The notes: generated by a model not told the origin, from the sequence alone. A stretch of DNA of 64,000 nt from Acidimicrobiia bacterium (GCA_027494115.1 JAOSJL010000001.1:1699926-1763925); one strand, 5' to 3'. Shown: positions 48,453 through 59,848, counted from the stretch's first letter. Made by a program: numbers and translations.

Positions 48453-50835
48453 GTGGCGACGGAAACGAGCGAGGTCGGTGAGCGCGTTCTGCGCAGTGAG
48501 GATCCGAGCATCCTCACCGGCAAGGAGCGCTATCTCGACGATCTGACCTCGGACGATCTGAATCTCGACGGCGTGCTGGAGGGTGCGCTCGAGCTCGTGT
48601 TCGTCCGATCGCCGATCGCTCACGGACAGATCACCGAAATCGACACCTCCGAAGCCAGAACCATGCCGGGCGTGGTCGGCGTCTTCACCGCCGGCGATCT
48701 CGGCCTGGAGCCGCACTGGGGTATGCCGCTGACACCTCCGGAGTTCTCGCGCCCGCCGCTGGCCGACGGGGTGGTGCGATTCGTGGGCGACGTCGTGGCG
48801 GCCGTCGTGGCGGAAACTCGAACCGCCGCGGTCGACGCGGCCGAGAGGGTCTTCGTCGACGTGGATCCGCTGCCGCCGGTCATCGGTGTGGAAGCGGCCG
48901 TGGCCGACGATGCTCCGCTCCTGTTCTCCGGCACCGACTCGAACGTGGCGCTGGAGTTCGACTTCCGAAAGGACGACGACGTACTCGCCGGGGCCGACGT
49001 GGTCGTGCGCGGGCGTTTCGTCAATCAGCGGGTGGCGCCGGTTCCGATGGAGACCCACGCGTTCGCGGCTGCCCCGGATCCGGAGACCGGCGGTCTGGTG
49101 GCGTGGGCGGCCACACAGAATCCGCATTCGGTGCGCGACGCACTCGCCCGTGAGTTGGGACTCGACCGCGAACAGATCCGCCTTGCTGCTCCCGCGGTGG
49201 GCGGCAGCTTCGGCGCCAAGATGTTCCTCAACTCCGACTACATCGTGGTCGCCGAGATCGCGCGCCGGATGGAACGACCCGTCCGGTGGGTGCAGGAGCG
49301 TTCGGAGTCCATGGTCGGCATGACCCACGGCCGGGCCCAGACCCAGGAGGTCGAGCTCGGTCTCACCTGCGACGGCACCTTCACGGGATTGCGGATTCGT
49401 GTGCTCGCCGACGCCGGTGCGTACCCGGTGAACGGTGCGTTCCTTCCGCACAACACCTGGACGATGGCGTCCGGTGTGTACCGGATCCCCGCGATCGACT
49501 TCCTGTCCCGCAGCGTCGTGACCAACACCACACCGGTGGCGGCCTACCGCGGCGCCGGGCGCCCGGAGGCGACGTCGATGATCGAGCGGATCGTCGACAT
49601 GGCCGCCGACGTAATCGGTATGGACCCGGTGGAGATCCGCCGGAAGAACCTGATCGGTGCCGACGAGTTCCCCTACACGACCGCCACCGGCGCCATCTAC
49701 GACATCGGCGACTTCGGCGCTGCGCTCGACAAGGCGCTCGCCGCGGTCGGCTACGACGACGTGCTCGCCGAACAGGCGCAGCGCCGCGAGCGGGGCGACG
49801 TCGTGCAACTCGGCGTCGGTGTGTGCACCTATGTCGAGATCACCGCGGGTGCCATGTGGAAGGAGTACGGCGCTCTGGAGATCGAAGACGACGGCACCAT
49901 CACCGCGCGGGTCGGCACGTCGGCGCACGGGCAGGGTCACGAGACGAGTCTGGCCATGATCGTGGCGAACCGCTTCGGCCTGCCACCCGACCGGGTGCGC
50001 ATCGTGCAGTCCGACACCGAGAAGGTCCCCGAGGCCTCGGCACGATGGGATCGCGAACCGTGCAGATCGTCGGCACCGCCCTGCACCACGCCGGTGGGGA
50101 GATGGTGGAACGGGCCCGGGTGCTCGGTGCGCACGTGCTCGACGTTCCGGTCGACCAGGTCGTCGTGGACGAGGGTGTGGGCGTCGGTGTCGAGGGCGAC
50201 CCGTCACGCTCGATCAGCTGGGCAGACCTGGCGAGTGCGGCGGGAGATCCGTCGCGCCGGCCCGGGGAATGGGAGGGGAGGAGACGGGCCTGCGCGTGGA
50301 GATCGACCACGACCAGACCCAGGCGACGTATCCCTTCGGTGCGCACGTATCGGTCGTGGAGGTCGACACCCAGACGGGCGGGGTCGAACTGGTGCGCCAC
50401 ATCGCGGTCGACGACTGCGGGACGGTGATCAACCCGTTGCTCGCCGAGGGGCAGGTTCACGGCGGTATCGCCCAGGGCGTCGGTCAGGCACTGTACGAGG
50501 AGTTCGTCTACGACGATGAGGGCAACCCCATGACCGCGAATCTCATGGACTACGCGTTCGGCTCGGCCGCCGAGTTCCCGACGTTCGAGATCGACCGGAC
50601 GGTCACGCCCACCCCGGCCAACGAGCTGGGAGCGAAGGGCATCGGGGAGTCGGGAACGATCGGGGCCACGCCCGCCGTCCAGAACGCCGTCGTCGACGCT
50701 CTCAGCCACCTCGGCGTGCGCCACGTCGACATGCCTGCCACCGCCGAGCGCGTGTGGCGAGCAGTGCGGGATGCTCCCGCGAGCACTCAGGCCGCGGCCA
50801 TGCAGACCGCCGGCGACCGGAACGGCGCGTCGTAG
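48453..50835 (+). CDS. Orphan CoxL-type molybdopterin large subunit, two frame breaks
   Basis: About 795 residues with all Mo-site motifs: PAVGGSFGAKMFLNSDY, TPVAAYRGAGRPEATSMIE, GTSAHGQGHETSLAMIVANR and ELGAKGIGESGTIGATPAV. Breaks: near 50034 (GAGGCCTCGG; one G more gives EGLGTMGSRTVQIVG) and near 50272 in GGGAGGGGAGG. No small or medium subunit gene lies beside it, so it must use partners from elsewhere, perhaps sets in the nearby island. It is not close in sequence pattern to the three island large subunits; GIGESG replaces GVGE(P/A)G. The gene ends 19 bp before mec. Confidence 0.85.
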
Positions 50836-50854
50836 CGATGGGAGCGTTGTAACG

Positions 50855-51322
50855 ATGGGATTCGCCACACCCACGATGCGGTTGGCGCGTGCCCACTACG
50901 AGCTCGTGGTGGCGCACTGCCTCGACGGGCTGCCCGACGAGGCCTGCGGACTCTTCGCAGGCCCGCTGGCCCAGAATGACGACGGTGGACGAGGCGATGG
51001 ACTCTCGACCGAACCCACGGGGGAGATCACGGCGGTCTATCTCACGACGAACGCGGACGCGTCGGCACGCACCTACACGGTGGACTCGCGCGAGTTGATC
51101 AAGGCGATGCGCGACGCCGAGAAGGCGGGAGGCGCACTCGTGGGCGTGTTCCACTCGCACACCCACACCGACGCCTATCCCTCGAGTACCGACGTGCGCC
51201 AGGCCACCTACCCCGAGTGGATCTACGCGCTCGTGAGCCTCAAGCACCCCGAACCCGTGCTGCGCGCCTACCGAATCCGTGACGGCGAGATCGCCGAGGT
51301 CGCGGTGGAGATCACCGGCTGA
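50855..51322 (+). CDS. mec: JAMM metallopeptidase Mec (CysO-cysteine peptidase)
   Basis: 155 residues with the JAMM signature: Glu in GLPDEACGLFAG and GVFHSHTHTDAYPSSTDV (HxH, Ser, Asp zinc site). In the Mycobacterium pathway Mec cleaves cysteine from the C-terminus of the CysO-cysteine adduct. The adjacent cysO and cysM confirm the assignment. Confidence 0.93.
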   Translation: MGFATPTMRLARAHYELVVAHCLDGLPDEACGLFAGPLAQNDDGGRGDGLSTEPTGEITAVYLTTNADASARTYTVDSRELIKAMRDAEKAGGALVGVFHSHTHTDAYPSSTDVRQATYPEWIYALVSLKHPEPVLRAYRIRDGEIAEVAVEITG

Positions 51323-51373
51323 AACCCGGTTCGGGAATCCCGACCCGAGAGGTCGGACTTGTAGACTCGGAGA

Positions 51374-51649
51374 ATGGCCGTCGAAGTGATGCTTCCCACC
51401 GTGCTGCGGCCTCACGTGGGCGGTGCGGCATCGGTGGAGGCCGATGGCACCACCGTCCGCGAGGTCTTCGACAACCTCGTCGCCGCCCATCCCGGCCTCG
51501 ACGGCCAGCTCGTGGGGGAGGACGGCGGCGTCCACAAGTTCGTGAACGTCTACCGCGACGACGAGGACATCCGGTACCTCGAGGCGCTCGACACGAAGCT
51601 CTCCGACGGCGACGTCGTCTCCATCCTGCCCGCCGTCGCCGGCGGCTGA
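51374..51649 (+). CDS. cysO: Sulfur carrier protein CysO (ThiS/MoaD-like)
   Basis: 91 residues, beta-grasp fold, ending in the required diglycine (SILPAVAGG). VEVMLPTVLRPHVGG and the FVNVYRDDEDIRYLE loop are typical. As thiocarboxylate it supplies sulfur to CysM. Encoded between mec and cysM. Confidence 0.95.
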   Translation: MAVEVMLPTVLRPHVGGAASVEADGTTVREVFDNLVAAHPGLDGQLVGEDGGVHKFVNVYRDDEDIRYLEALDTKLSDGDVVSILPAVAGG

Positions 51650-51680
51650 GGCGTCCGCCGCCCGACGCGGCGCTCCCGCC

Positions 51681-52616
<936 letters not shown>

Positions 52617-52619
52617 ATC

Positions 52620-53647
52620 GTGGCTCCGGTGCCCGAGTCGGAAGTCCCGGAGTCGGGAATCCCGAATTCGGGACTCGACATCGCGGTCGAGGTGCTGCGC
52701 GCAGGGGGCTCGTCGCCTTTCCGACCGAGACCGTGTACGGGCTCGGCGCCGACGCGGCAAATGCGTCCGCTCTGCGCCGTCTCTACGAGGTGAAACGGCG
52801 CCCGGCCGACCATCCGGTGATCGTGCACGTCGGGACCGTCGAGGAACTCGACGATTGGGGACACAACGTGTCCGCCGACGCCCGCCGACTCGTCGAAGCC
52901 TGTTGGCCGGGGCCGCTGACCGTGGTCGTCGATCGAACGCCCGACGTGCTCGACGAGGTGACGGGAGGGCAGGCCACGGTCGCGGTGCGTATGCCCGACC
53001 ATCCGATCGCACTCGCGCTGCTGCGTGCCTTCGGTCGGGGTGTGGCGGCACCGTCTGCGAATCGGTTCGGTTCCGTGAGCCCGACGACCGCCGACCATGT
53101 GATCGCCGACCTCGGTGACGACGTCGATGTCGTGCTGGACGGTGGCCCGTGCCGCGTCGGAGTCGAGTCGACCATCGTCGACTGCACGCACGAGCTGCCG
53201 ACGGTGCTCCGGCCGGGCGCGATCTCCACGCAACGGATCGCTTCCCTGACCGGCTCCGAATCGACGGCGGTGAGTGCGAGAAGGACGATCGTCCGCGTAC
53301 CCGGATCACTGCAATCGCACTACGCGCCACGAGCGCGGGTCGTCATGACCGATCGTGAGGATCTCGTGACGACACTCGATGCGATCGTTGCTCCGGGAAC
53401 GCGTGTGGGCGTGCTCGGGTCGGGGGACCTTGCAATCGCGCATGATCCCGCGCATGACGACGTGGTCAGGCTCGAGGTTCCTGCGGATCCGGATGGCTAC
53501 GCAGCCGCGCTCTACCGCGAGCTCCGGTCGGCCGACGAGCAGGAACTCGACGTCGTCGTGGCCGTCCTACCGGCGCCCGATGGGATCGGAGCGGCCGTGA
53601 TCGATCGCCTGGAACGGGCTGCGGGGGCAAGCGAGCAGCAGGCGTGA
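52620..53647 (+). CDS. Sua5/YciO/YrdC-type L-threonylcarbamoyladenylate synthase, frame break
   Basis: About 342 residues: YrdC domain LVAFPTETVYGLGADAANAS, KRRPADHPVIVHV and RGVAAPSANRFGSVSPTTAD; then the Sua5 C-terminal domain with PGSLQSHYAPRARV. Provides the threonylcarbamoyl unit of t6A37 in tRNA. The GTG start (52620) and the domain are in different frames; one more G in the run 52704-52708 gives EVLRAGGLVAFPTETVYGLG. As the function is normally essential, this break is strong evidence for sequence error. It sits where mycobacteria have a rhomboid gene. Confidence 0.9.
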
Positions 53648-53666
53648 GTGTGCGGGGGGAGCGAGC

Positions 53667-54488
53667 GTGAGCGCGCCGGAGCCGACGGGTCCGATCGGCG
53701 TCTTCGACTCGGGACTGGGTGGCCTCACGGTGCTGCGGGCGTTGCTCGATCTTCTCCCGGGGGAGGAGGTCCACTACGTCGGCGACACCGCACGGTTTCC
53801 CTACGGATCGAAGCCGGCCGAGGAGGTGCGTGACCACGCCGTCGAGATCGCCGGCTGGCTCGTGGACCGCGGAGCGAAGGCCGTCGTCGTGGCGTGCAAC
53901 AGCGCCACGGCTGCTGCTCTCGACACGCTGCGCGACCAATTCCCCGTCCCGGTCGTCGGCGTGATCGAACCCGGTGTGCGTTCCGCCGCAGCGGTGACGA
54001 CCTCGGGCAACGTGGGAGTCATCGGTACGGTGGGAACGATCGCCTCGGGCGCGTACCAGAAGGCCGCCGAGCTTGTTCCCGCCCCGACGCGACCGCTTCG
54101 TGTGACGTGTGCCGCGTGTCCGGGGTTCGTGGAGTTCGTCGAGGCGGGCGACCTCGATTCAGATCAGGTCCATGTTCTCGCCGAACGCCTTCTGGCTCCC
54201 GTACGTGACGCGAAGGTCGACACGCTCGTGCTGGGTTGCACGCACTACCCGCTTCTCGCCCGTACCATCGGTGACGTGATGGGACGTGATGTCGTGTTGG
54301 TGTCGAGCGCGGACGAGACAGCCTTCGAGGTGCGGCGACTCCTCACCGAGCGCGACCTGCACCGCGACCGGGATGACCCGGCCCGTGCACGGTTCTTCAC
54401 GAGCGGGAACGTCGAGACCTTCCGAGCACTCGGTGCGCGGTTCCTGGGGCCCGAGGTCGTCGATGTGGGCACTGTGCCGTGGAGTTGA
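53667..54488 (+). CDS. murI: Glutamate racemase
   Basis: 273 residues: GVFDSGLGGLTVLRALLDLL, VHYVGDTARFPYGSKPAEEV, first catalytic Cys in VVVACNSATAAALDTL, second in LVLGCTHYPLLARTIGD. Makes D-glutamate for peptidoglycan. The 3' end overlaps the metallo-hydrolase gene by 10 bp. Confidence 0.96.
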   Translation: MSAPEPTGPIGVFDSGLGGLTVLRALLDLLPGEEVHYVGDTARFPYGSKPAEEVRDHAVEIAGWLVDRGAKAVVVACNSATAAALDTLRDQFPVPVVGVIEPGVRSAAAVTTSGNVGVIGTVGTIASGAYQKAAELVPAPTRPLRVTCAACPGFVEFVEAGDLDSDQVHVLAERLLAPVRDAKVDTLVLGCTHYPLLARTIGDVMGRDVVLVSSADETAFEVRRLLTERDLHRDRDDPARARFFTSGNVETFRALGARFLGPEVVDVGTVPWS

Positions 54489-55222
54489 CCGTCCTGGGTG
54501 CGTCGGGGTCCTACGGAGCGCCGCCCGCGGGAGCGTGCAGCGGATACCTGATCGAGGCCGGCGACACCAGTGTCTGGCTCGACTGCGGCAACGGCACCTA
54601 CCCCGTTCTCCAGGAGCACCTGGCTGTCGAGGACCTCACGGCGGTCGTCATCACGCATCTGCATCCCGACCACTGTGTCGACCTGTACGGGCTCCACGTC
54701 CATGCCCGGTACGGCATCGAGCGGACGGACATCCCCGTCTACGCACCGGCGGGAGTGCGCGACGCGCTCGGCACGCTGGTGAGCAACTGGGGAAACACGT
54801 TCGCCTGGCACGACGTGGGTGACGGTGACGCCGTGACGATCAACGACCTCGGGCTCCGCTTCTCGCGGACCGACCATCCGGTGTCGACGCTCGCGGTGGA
54901 GGCCCGTTCGGCCGTGGCTCGTTCGGTGGACAGGAGGCTCGTCTACACGTCCGACACGGGCCCTCGGTGGTCGGTCGGGGAGTTCGGAGAAGGCGCGGAT
55001 CTCGTGCTGTCCGAGGCCAGCTACCTCCACGCCGACCGACCCACCGCCGTGCATCTCTCTGCCCGCCAGGCCGGGGAGGATGCCAGGGCCGCGGGCGCGC
55101 GCCGTCTGATGCTCACGCACCTGTGGCCCACCACCGATCCTGTGGCGGCCGTGGCCGAGGCCACCGAGGCGTTCGGGGATCCCGTGAGCCTGGCCGCACC
55201 GCATATGGTCACCAGGGTCTGA
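54479..55222 (+). CDS. MBL-fold metallo-hydrolase (Rv1339-like)
   Basis: 247 residues with the metal motif [20 protein letters not shown], the Asp site [11 protein letters not shown], and [12 protein letters not shown]. Position between murI and rph corresponds to Rv1339 of M. tuberculosis, reported as an atypical cAMP phosphodiesterase. The activity here is inferred from synteny and fold. Confidence 0.9.
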   Translation: MELTVLGASGSYGAPPAGACSGYLIEAGDTSVWLDCGNGTYPVLQEHLAVEDLTAVVITHLHPDHCVDLYGLHVHARYGIERTDIPVYAPAGVRDALGTLVSNWGNTFAWHDVGDGDAVTINDLGLRFSRTDHPVSTLAVEARSAVARSVDRRLVYTSDTGPRWSVGEFGEGADLVLSEASYLHADRPTAVHLSARQAGEDARAAGARRLMLTHLWPTTDPVAAVAEATEAFGDPVSLAAPHMVTRV

Positions 55223-55254
55223 GTTCACGGCGAAGAGATCGTGCGGGAGACACC

Positions 55255-55995
55255 ATGGGGATTCGCAACGACGGACGTGAGCCGGGCGACCTGCGGCCGA
55301 TTCGCTTCATTCGGGACTACACGGAGTTCGCGGCGGGATCCGTGCTCGTCGAGTTCGGCAAGACCCGCGTGTTGTGTACCGCCTCGATCGAGGAGCGGGT
55401 TCCACCCTGGCTTCGTGGCAAGGGCAAGGGATGGGTGACCGCCGAGTACTCCATGCTGCCGGGCTCCACCTCGGAGCGCATCAACCGCGAGGTCGCCAAG
55501 GGTCGCCCGTCGGGGCGCACCCAGGAGATCCAGAGGCTCATCGGGCGGTCATTGCGGGCCGTGAGCGATCTCGCGGTGCTGGGTGAGGTGCAGCTCACCG
55601 TCGATTGCGACGTCATCCAGGCCGACGGTGGAACGCGCACGGCGTCGATCTGCGGTGGCTATGCGGCTCTGCACGACGCGTGCAGCAGGCTCCTCGCCGC
55701 CGGTACGATTCCGGCGCACCCGATCACGGGGCCGTGCGCGGCCATCTCGGTGGGCATCGTGGGAGGCCTGCCGCTCCTCGACCTCGACTACTCCGAGGAC
55801 GTCAACGCAGAGGTCGACATGAACGTCGTCATGGCGGGGGAACGGCTCATCGAGGTGCAGGGGACGGCGGAAGGCAGCCCGTTCTCGCGGGGTGAGCTCG
55901 ACGCTCTCCTGGATCATGCCGAGCGGGGCATCGCCGAGATCATGGAGGCGCAGGCCGAGCTCGTGGCCGAACCGCCTCCCGCGCGCCGTTCGTGA
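55255..55995 (+). CDS. rph: Ribonuclease PH
   Basis: 246 residues: [79 protein letters not shown] and [18 protein letters not shown]. Phosphorolytic trimming of tRNA 3' ends. It overlaps rdgB by GTGA. Confidence 0.97.
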   Translation: MGIRNDGREPGDLRPIRFIRDYTEFAAGSVLVEFGKTRVLCTASIEERVPPWLRGKGKGWVTAEYSMLPGSTSERINREVAKGRPSGRTQEIQRLIGRSLRAVSDLAVLGEVQLTVDCDVIQADGGTRTASICGGYAALHDACSRLLAAGTIPAHPITGPCAAISVGIVGGLPLLDLDYSEDVNAEVDMNVVMAGERLIEVQGTAEGSPFSRGELDALLDHAERGIAEIMEAQAELVAEPPPARRS

Positions 55996-56666
55996 CATCG
56001 GCTGACCGTCGCTTCGTACTCGCCACGGCGAATCCCGACAAGGTCCGCGAGATCGTCGGGATTCTCGCTGCGAGTCTGCCGGACTTCGAATTCCTGGAAC
56101 GACCCGACGACGTTCCCGAGGTGGCCGAGACCGGCGACACTCTCGCCGAGAATGCGCGTTTGAAGGCAGCGGCACTCGCCGCGGCGACGGGACTACCGGC
56201 GGTTGCCGACGACACCGGACTCATCGTCGATGCGCTGGGAGGCGCGCCGGGCGTGCGGTCCGCCCGTTACGCGGGAGAGGACGCCACCTACGCCGACAAC
56301 ACCGCATATCTGTTGAGGGAGCTCGCTGCGCGCGAGGAGAACCAGGAAGCACACGAGAAGCAGGGCATGGGCCCCGATCTACGAGGCGCCACATTCGCGA
56401 CGGTCGTTGTCGTTCGATGGCCTGACGGGCGCGAGGTTGCTGCCACGGGGGAGGTCGCAGGTCGGATCACTCTCGAGCCTCGCGGTGCCGGAGGCTTCGG
56501 CTACGACGCGGTGTTCGTTCCCGAGGAAGGTGACGGACGCACGTTCGCCGAGATGTCGGCCGAGGAGAAGAACGCGATGTCGCATCGCGGTCGCGCCCTT
56601 CGCTCACTGGTCGAGGGTCTTCGTGTCGCGAAGGTCGCGGAGAACGCAGACGGAGATCGATCATGA
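55992..56666 (+). CDS. rdgB: XTP/dITP diphosphatase (RdgB/HAM1)
   Basis: 224 residues: [72 protein letters not shown] and [13 protein letters not shown]. Removes non-canonical purine triphosphates. A roughly 15-residue insertion ([18 protein letters not shown]) is present, of the kind seen in actinobacterial homologues. The end overlaps the hydrolase gene by 4 bp. Confidence 0.96.
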   Translation: MTSADRRFVLATANPDKVREIVGILAASLPDFEFLERPDDVPEVAETGDTLAENARLKAAALAAATGLPAVADDTGLIVDALGGAPGVRSARYAGEDATYADNTAYLLRELAAREENQEAHEKQGMGPDLRGATFATVVVVRWPDGREVAATGEVAGRITLEPRGAGGFGYDAVFVPEEGDGRTFAEMSAEEKNAMSHRGRALRSLVEGLRVAKVAENADGDRS

Positions 56667-57769
56667 GTCGGCTCACGCCCGGGGCGGCCCACGTGGTCGA
56701 ACAGTTCGAGCCGGCTGGGCACGTCGACATCGACGAGCTCGGGCTCGCCGCGGCGCGCGAGCTGGAACAGCAGCTCATGGCCGAGGTGCCGCACGAACCC
56801 TCCATCGCTGACGTGAGCGACCACACCATGGCGGGGCCGGAGTGCGACATTCCACTGCGCGTGTACCGACCGGACGCGCCGCCGTCCTCGGGAACGCTGT
56901 CCTCGGGAACGCCGTCCTCGGGAACGCTGTCCTCCGGAACGATCGTCTTCTTCCACGGGGGCGGCTGGGTGATGGGCAACATCGAGCTGGCCGACACGCT
57001 GTGCCGCGGCATCGCGCGGGCCTCTGAGGCCGCCGTCGTATCGGTGGGATACCGCCTCGCTCCCGAGAACCCCCTATCCCGCGGCGCTCGATGACTCGTT
57101 CGCCGCCACCTGTTGGGTGGTCGAGAACGCCCGAGCTCTCCGCGTCGACGCATCACGCCTGGCCGTGTGCGGGTCGAGCGCGGGCGGCAACCTGGCCGCT
57201 TCGGTCGCACTCGCCGCCAGAGACCGCGGTGGGCCGGAGCTCCAGGCACAGGTCCTGATGTGTCCCGCGCTCGACCCCCGCTTCGACACGGCGTCATACG
57301 TCGAGAACGGGCGGGGCTATCCCCTGAGCGTCAACGACATGCGGTTCTTCTGGACGTCGTATCTGGGTGATGTGGCAGACGTGGCCAGGAGTTCCGCAGA
57401 CCCGGCGGGTGGTCCCGCGGATCCCGACGAAACGGTGTACCCGGCCGATTCCTGGCGGCACCGCTGCGGTCCACAGATCTTGGCGGGCTCCCGCCGGCAG
57501 GTGTCGTCACGGCCGAATGCGACGTTCTGCGCGACGAAGGTTTGGCATACGCCCACCGACTCGAGCGCTCGGGAGTTTCCGTCGAAACGTGGGACCATAC
57601 GGGCATGTTCCACGGCTTCTATGGATTCGTCGACGAGCTCGAGGATGCACGCCGCTGCGTCGCGAATGTTGCGGGCTTCCTGCGCGACCGGCTCGACCCG
57701 GCGGCAGAGCCGGTCGCCGATTCGGCTGTGGATGTGGGTGCCGACGCGACCACACGGGGGAATCCGTAG
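56663..57769 (+). CDS. HSL-type alpha/beta hydrolase, two frame breaks
   Basis: About 368 residues: oxyanion motif IVFFHGGGWVMGNIELADTL, YRLAPENP, nucleophile RLAVCGSSAGGNLAASVALA, LMCPALDPRFDT and late His region WDHTGMFHGFYGFVDELEDA. Breaks: near 57072 (AACCCCCTATCC; one C less gives PENPYPAALDDSF) and near 57446 (GATTCCTGG; one T more gives DFLAAPLRSTDLGGLPPAGV). A four-copy SSGT repeat sits between the N-terminal region and the HGGG motif. Likely carboxylesterase or lipase; the substrate is unknown. Confidence 0.85.
56884..56941 (+). repeat. In-frame 15-nt tandem repeat (four copies)
   Basis: Unit TCCTCGGGAACGCTG, repeated almost perfectly four times and encoding SSGT(L/P). It lies in a surface linker of the hydrolase just before FFHGGG. 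Length can change without a frameshift. Confidence 0.9.
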
Positions 57770-57771
57770 CC

Positions 57772-58329
57772 ATGGCCGTCCTCGACCTCGCCGGATACGT
57801 CTCCGATCTGAAGGACCACGCGGTCGAACACGGGTTCCACGTGCACGACGAGCGCCACTTCGTCGAGAGCTACTCGCTGCGACAGACCTGGGAGGTCGAC
57901 CTCCACCCCGAGGAGGGATGCGCCGGTCCGGTCGATCTCTATCTCACCCTCGAAGTGGAGCCCCGTGTTCTGCTCGGCTTCGAGGACGCGGTTCTCACGA
58001 CGCCCGACGACGACCAGCCCGAGGACCTCTATCACTTCCCTCTCAGCTTCACGTGGGCACTCCCTCCGTTGCCTCACGGACCCGACTTGCTGGTTCTGGC
58101 CACGGAGCTGGCCGGGATCGGCGGCCCCGACCTACCGCTCGGCGTGTCGGCGATCGACTCGTTTCCCTCCGCGACCGACGCGCCCGAGCGCAGTCTGAAG
58201 ATCGTGGCCCAGGTAGCGGTGTCGCTGCTCAAGATCCGAAACAACGAAGAGGAGCAGTGCGAGCTGCTCGATCGTTGCCTCGCCGTGAGCCGACAGCTAC
58301 TGGCTGCGGCTCCCGAGTGGCTCGACTAG
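57772..58329 (+). CDS. Conserved-looking hypothetical protein
   Basis: 185 residues, acidic, no signal or membrane segment: YVSDLKDHAVEHGFHVHDER, YSLRQTWEVDLHPEEGCAGP, VDLYLTLEVEPRVLLGFEDA and KIVAQVAVSLLKIRNNEEEQ. No family recognised. Its TAG stop lies within the target duplication of the downstream IS element, so the insertion left it intact. Confidence 0.7.
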   Translation: MAVLDLAGYVSDLKDHAVEHGFHVHDERHFVESYSLRQTWEVDLHPEEGCAGPVDLYLTLEVEPRVLLGFEDAVLTTPDDDQPEDLYHFPLSFTWALPPLPHGPDLLVLATELAGIGGPDLPLGVSAIDSFPSATDAPERSLKIVAQVAVSLLKIRNNEEEQCELLDRCLAVSRQLLAAAPEWLD

Positions 58330-58330
58330 G
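58325..58330. repeat. Target-site duplication of the IS element, left copy
   Basis: ACTAGG directly abuts the left IS end; the identical right copy is at 59377-59382. It fits the NCTAGN target known for Bordetella IS481. Confidence 0.92.
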
Positions 58331-59278
58331 TGTTGTGCCCTGGCAGGTTGGTGACGCGGCTGGCGGGTGGGCCACCGATGGCGGTGTGGTGTCGGTGATG
58401 GTTGTAGCGGTGGAGGAACCGGTCAAGGGTTCGTGCGCGACTGGCGTCTGATTTCCAGATCCGGGCGTAGGCCCATTCGTCGAGCAAGGTGCGGTTGAAC
58501 CGTTCGACTTTGCCGTTGGTGGCGGGGTGGTAGGGCTTGGTTCGGGTGTGTGTGATGCCGAGCTCAGCGCAACGGTTCCGCCAGGCGTGGCTGCGGTAGC
58601 CGTTTCCGTTGTCGGTCAGGATCCGTTCGATGGTGATGCCGTGACTGGCGAACCAATCGACCGCGCGGTCCAGGAAGCCGAGGCAGTTGTCGGTGTTTTC
58701 GACGCCGGCGAACTCGCTGTAGGCGAGCCGAGAGTAGGCGTCGATCGCGGTGTGGATGTGGGTGTAGCCGCCCTTGGCTCGGTGTGCCCGTGCCATCGTC
58801 TCGGACGTGCGGCCCAACATCCGGTGCCCACCACCGTCAGGCACTCGGGCGAGTTTCTTGACGTCGATGTGGACCAGCTCACCACAATGCGACGTTTCGA
58901 TGCGTCTGATCACCCGGCCGGTGGAACGGTCCATCCACCGAAGGCGGTTCACACCGTGGCGGACCAACACCCGGTGCACCGTCGAAGCCGGCACCTCCAC
59001 GATCCCCGCCAGTCGGGCCGGCCCGAGCTTTCGCGACTGACGCAACGCCACGATGCGTCGCTCAACACGCGCGGGTGTCTGATGCGGACACGACAGCGGT
59101 CGACTCGAACGATCCTCGAGCCCTCGACCCCTTCGTCGCGGTAGCGGGACCACCACTTGTGGGCACACTGACGCGAAATGTTCATGGATTCCGCGGCTGC
59201 AGCGACGGTCCAACCGGCTTCGATGCGCAAACAAAGCCGATACCGGCCTTCGGGAGTGAGCGGAGCGTTACGGTGCAC
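58326..59278 (-). CDS. IS481-family transposase, frame break
   Basis: About 317 residues from GTG 59278 (VHRNAPLTPEGRYRLCLRIE), with the N-terminal helix-turn-helix AAAAESMNISRQCAHKWWSR. The DDE core lies in another frame: HIDVKKLARVPDGGGHR (first Asp), RILTDNGNGYRSHAWRN (second Asp), KVERFNRTLLDEWAY (Glu) and HRYNHHRHHTAIGG. The break near 59115-59130 is repaired by one extra G in GAGGGCTCGAGG (minus strand). The stop codon TAG is formed by the CTAG of the flanking target site, not by the IS itself. Possibly functional if the break is an error. Confidence 0.9.
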
Positions 59279-59376
59279 TGAGAGCCTCCTGGGGTGTGTG
59301 TTGCCGTTGAACAGCTCCACACTCGCCCAGGAGGCTCACCCCTCAGCGGATGTCAACAACGTCCCAGGGCACAACA
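58331..59376 (-). mobile_element. IS481-family insertion sequence, 1046 bp
   Basis: Both ends carry TGTTGTGCCCTGG in inverted orientation (58331 inward; 59376 inward), extending to about 24 bp with 3 mismatches. Flanked by the perfect 6-bp duplication ACTAGG. One transposase gene fills the element. Exact ends and matching duplication indicate a recent insertion between a hypothetical gene and the Cys-rich protein gene. Confidence 0.95.
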
Positions 59377-59382
59377 ACTAGG
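59377..59382. repeat. Target-site duplication of the IS element, right copy
   Basis: ACTAGG, identical to 58325-58330. Confidence 0.92.
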
Positions 59383-59395
59383 GGATAATGACGCC

Positions 59396-59782
59396 GTGGC
59401 GATGAGGACCGACTGCAAGCACTACGAGAGCCGCACGTATCCGAGCGGCGACACCATGCGGAAGTGCCGGTTGGACCTCGCGCCCGAGGCACCCTGGAAC
59501 TGCCCGGAGGACTGCCCGGCCTTCGTGAAGCGGCGCGTGGACGCCGGATGGCAGTACGGGAGCCTCTCGGAGGCCATGGCCCCCGAGACCTCCGATCTCC
59601 CGGGTGAGGGTGCCGATGCGGCGGCGATTCTCGACGAGGCCGAGGACATCCTCAACGCCGTCGGTCCGGAGATCATCGCGGAGGTCGACCAGCCTGCGAA
59701 GCGGAAGTTCGGGCTCGGTCGCCGCAAGGGCAAGGGAAACAAGGGCAAGAAGCGAGGCAAGGGGAAGCGCAAGAAGCGCTGA
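59396..59782 (+). CDS. Small Cys-rich protein with Lys/Arg tail, unknown function
   Basis: 128 residues from GTG 59396 (ATG 59402 alternative). The N-terminal part has five Cys in TDCKHYESRTY, MRKCRLDLAPEAPWNCPEDC, suggesting a zinc or Fe-S site. The middle is acidic (EGADAAAILDEAEDILNAVG) and the tail is extremely basic (GRRKGKGNKGKKRGKGKRKK), suited to nucleic-acid or ribosome contact. No family recognised. The IS inserted just upstream (14 bp from the start) may have replaced its promoter. Confidence 0.7.
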   Translation: MAMRTDCKHYESRTYPSGDTMRKCRLDLAPEAPWNCPEDCPAFVKRRVDAGWQYGSLSEAMAPETSDLPGEGADAAAILDEAEDILNAVGPEIIAEVDQPAKRKFGLGRRKGKGNKGKKRGKGKRKKR

Positions 59783-59848
59783 TCGCCCGTCTCCGGTGGT
59801 TCCGGGGTAAATACCCGCAGAGTCCCCTGACCGCGCTCCGTGGGCTAC

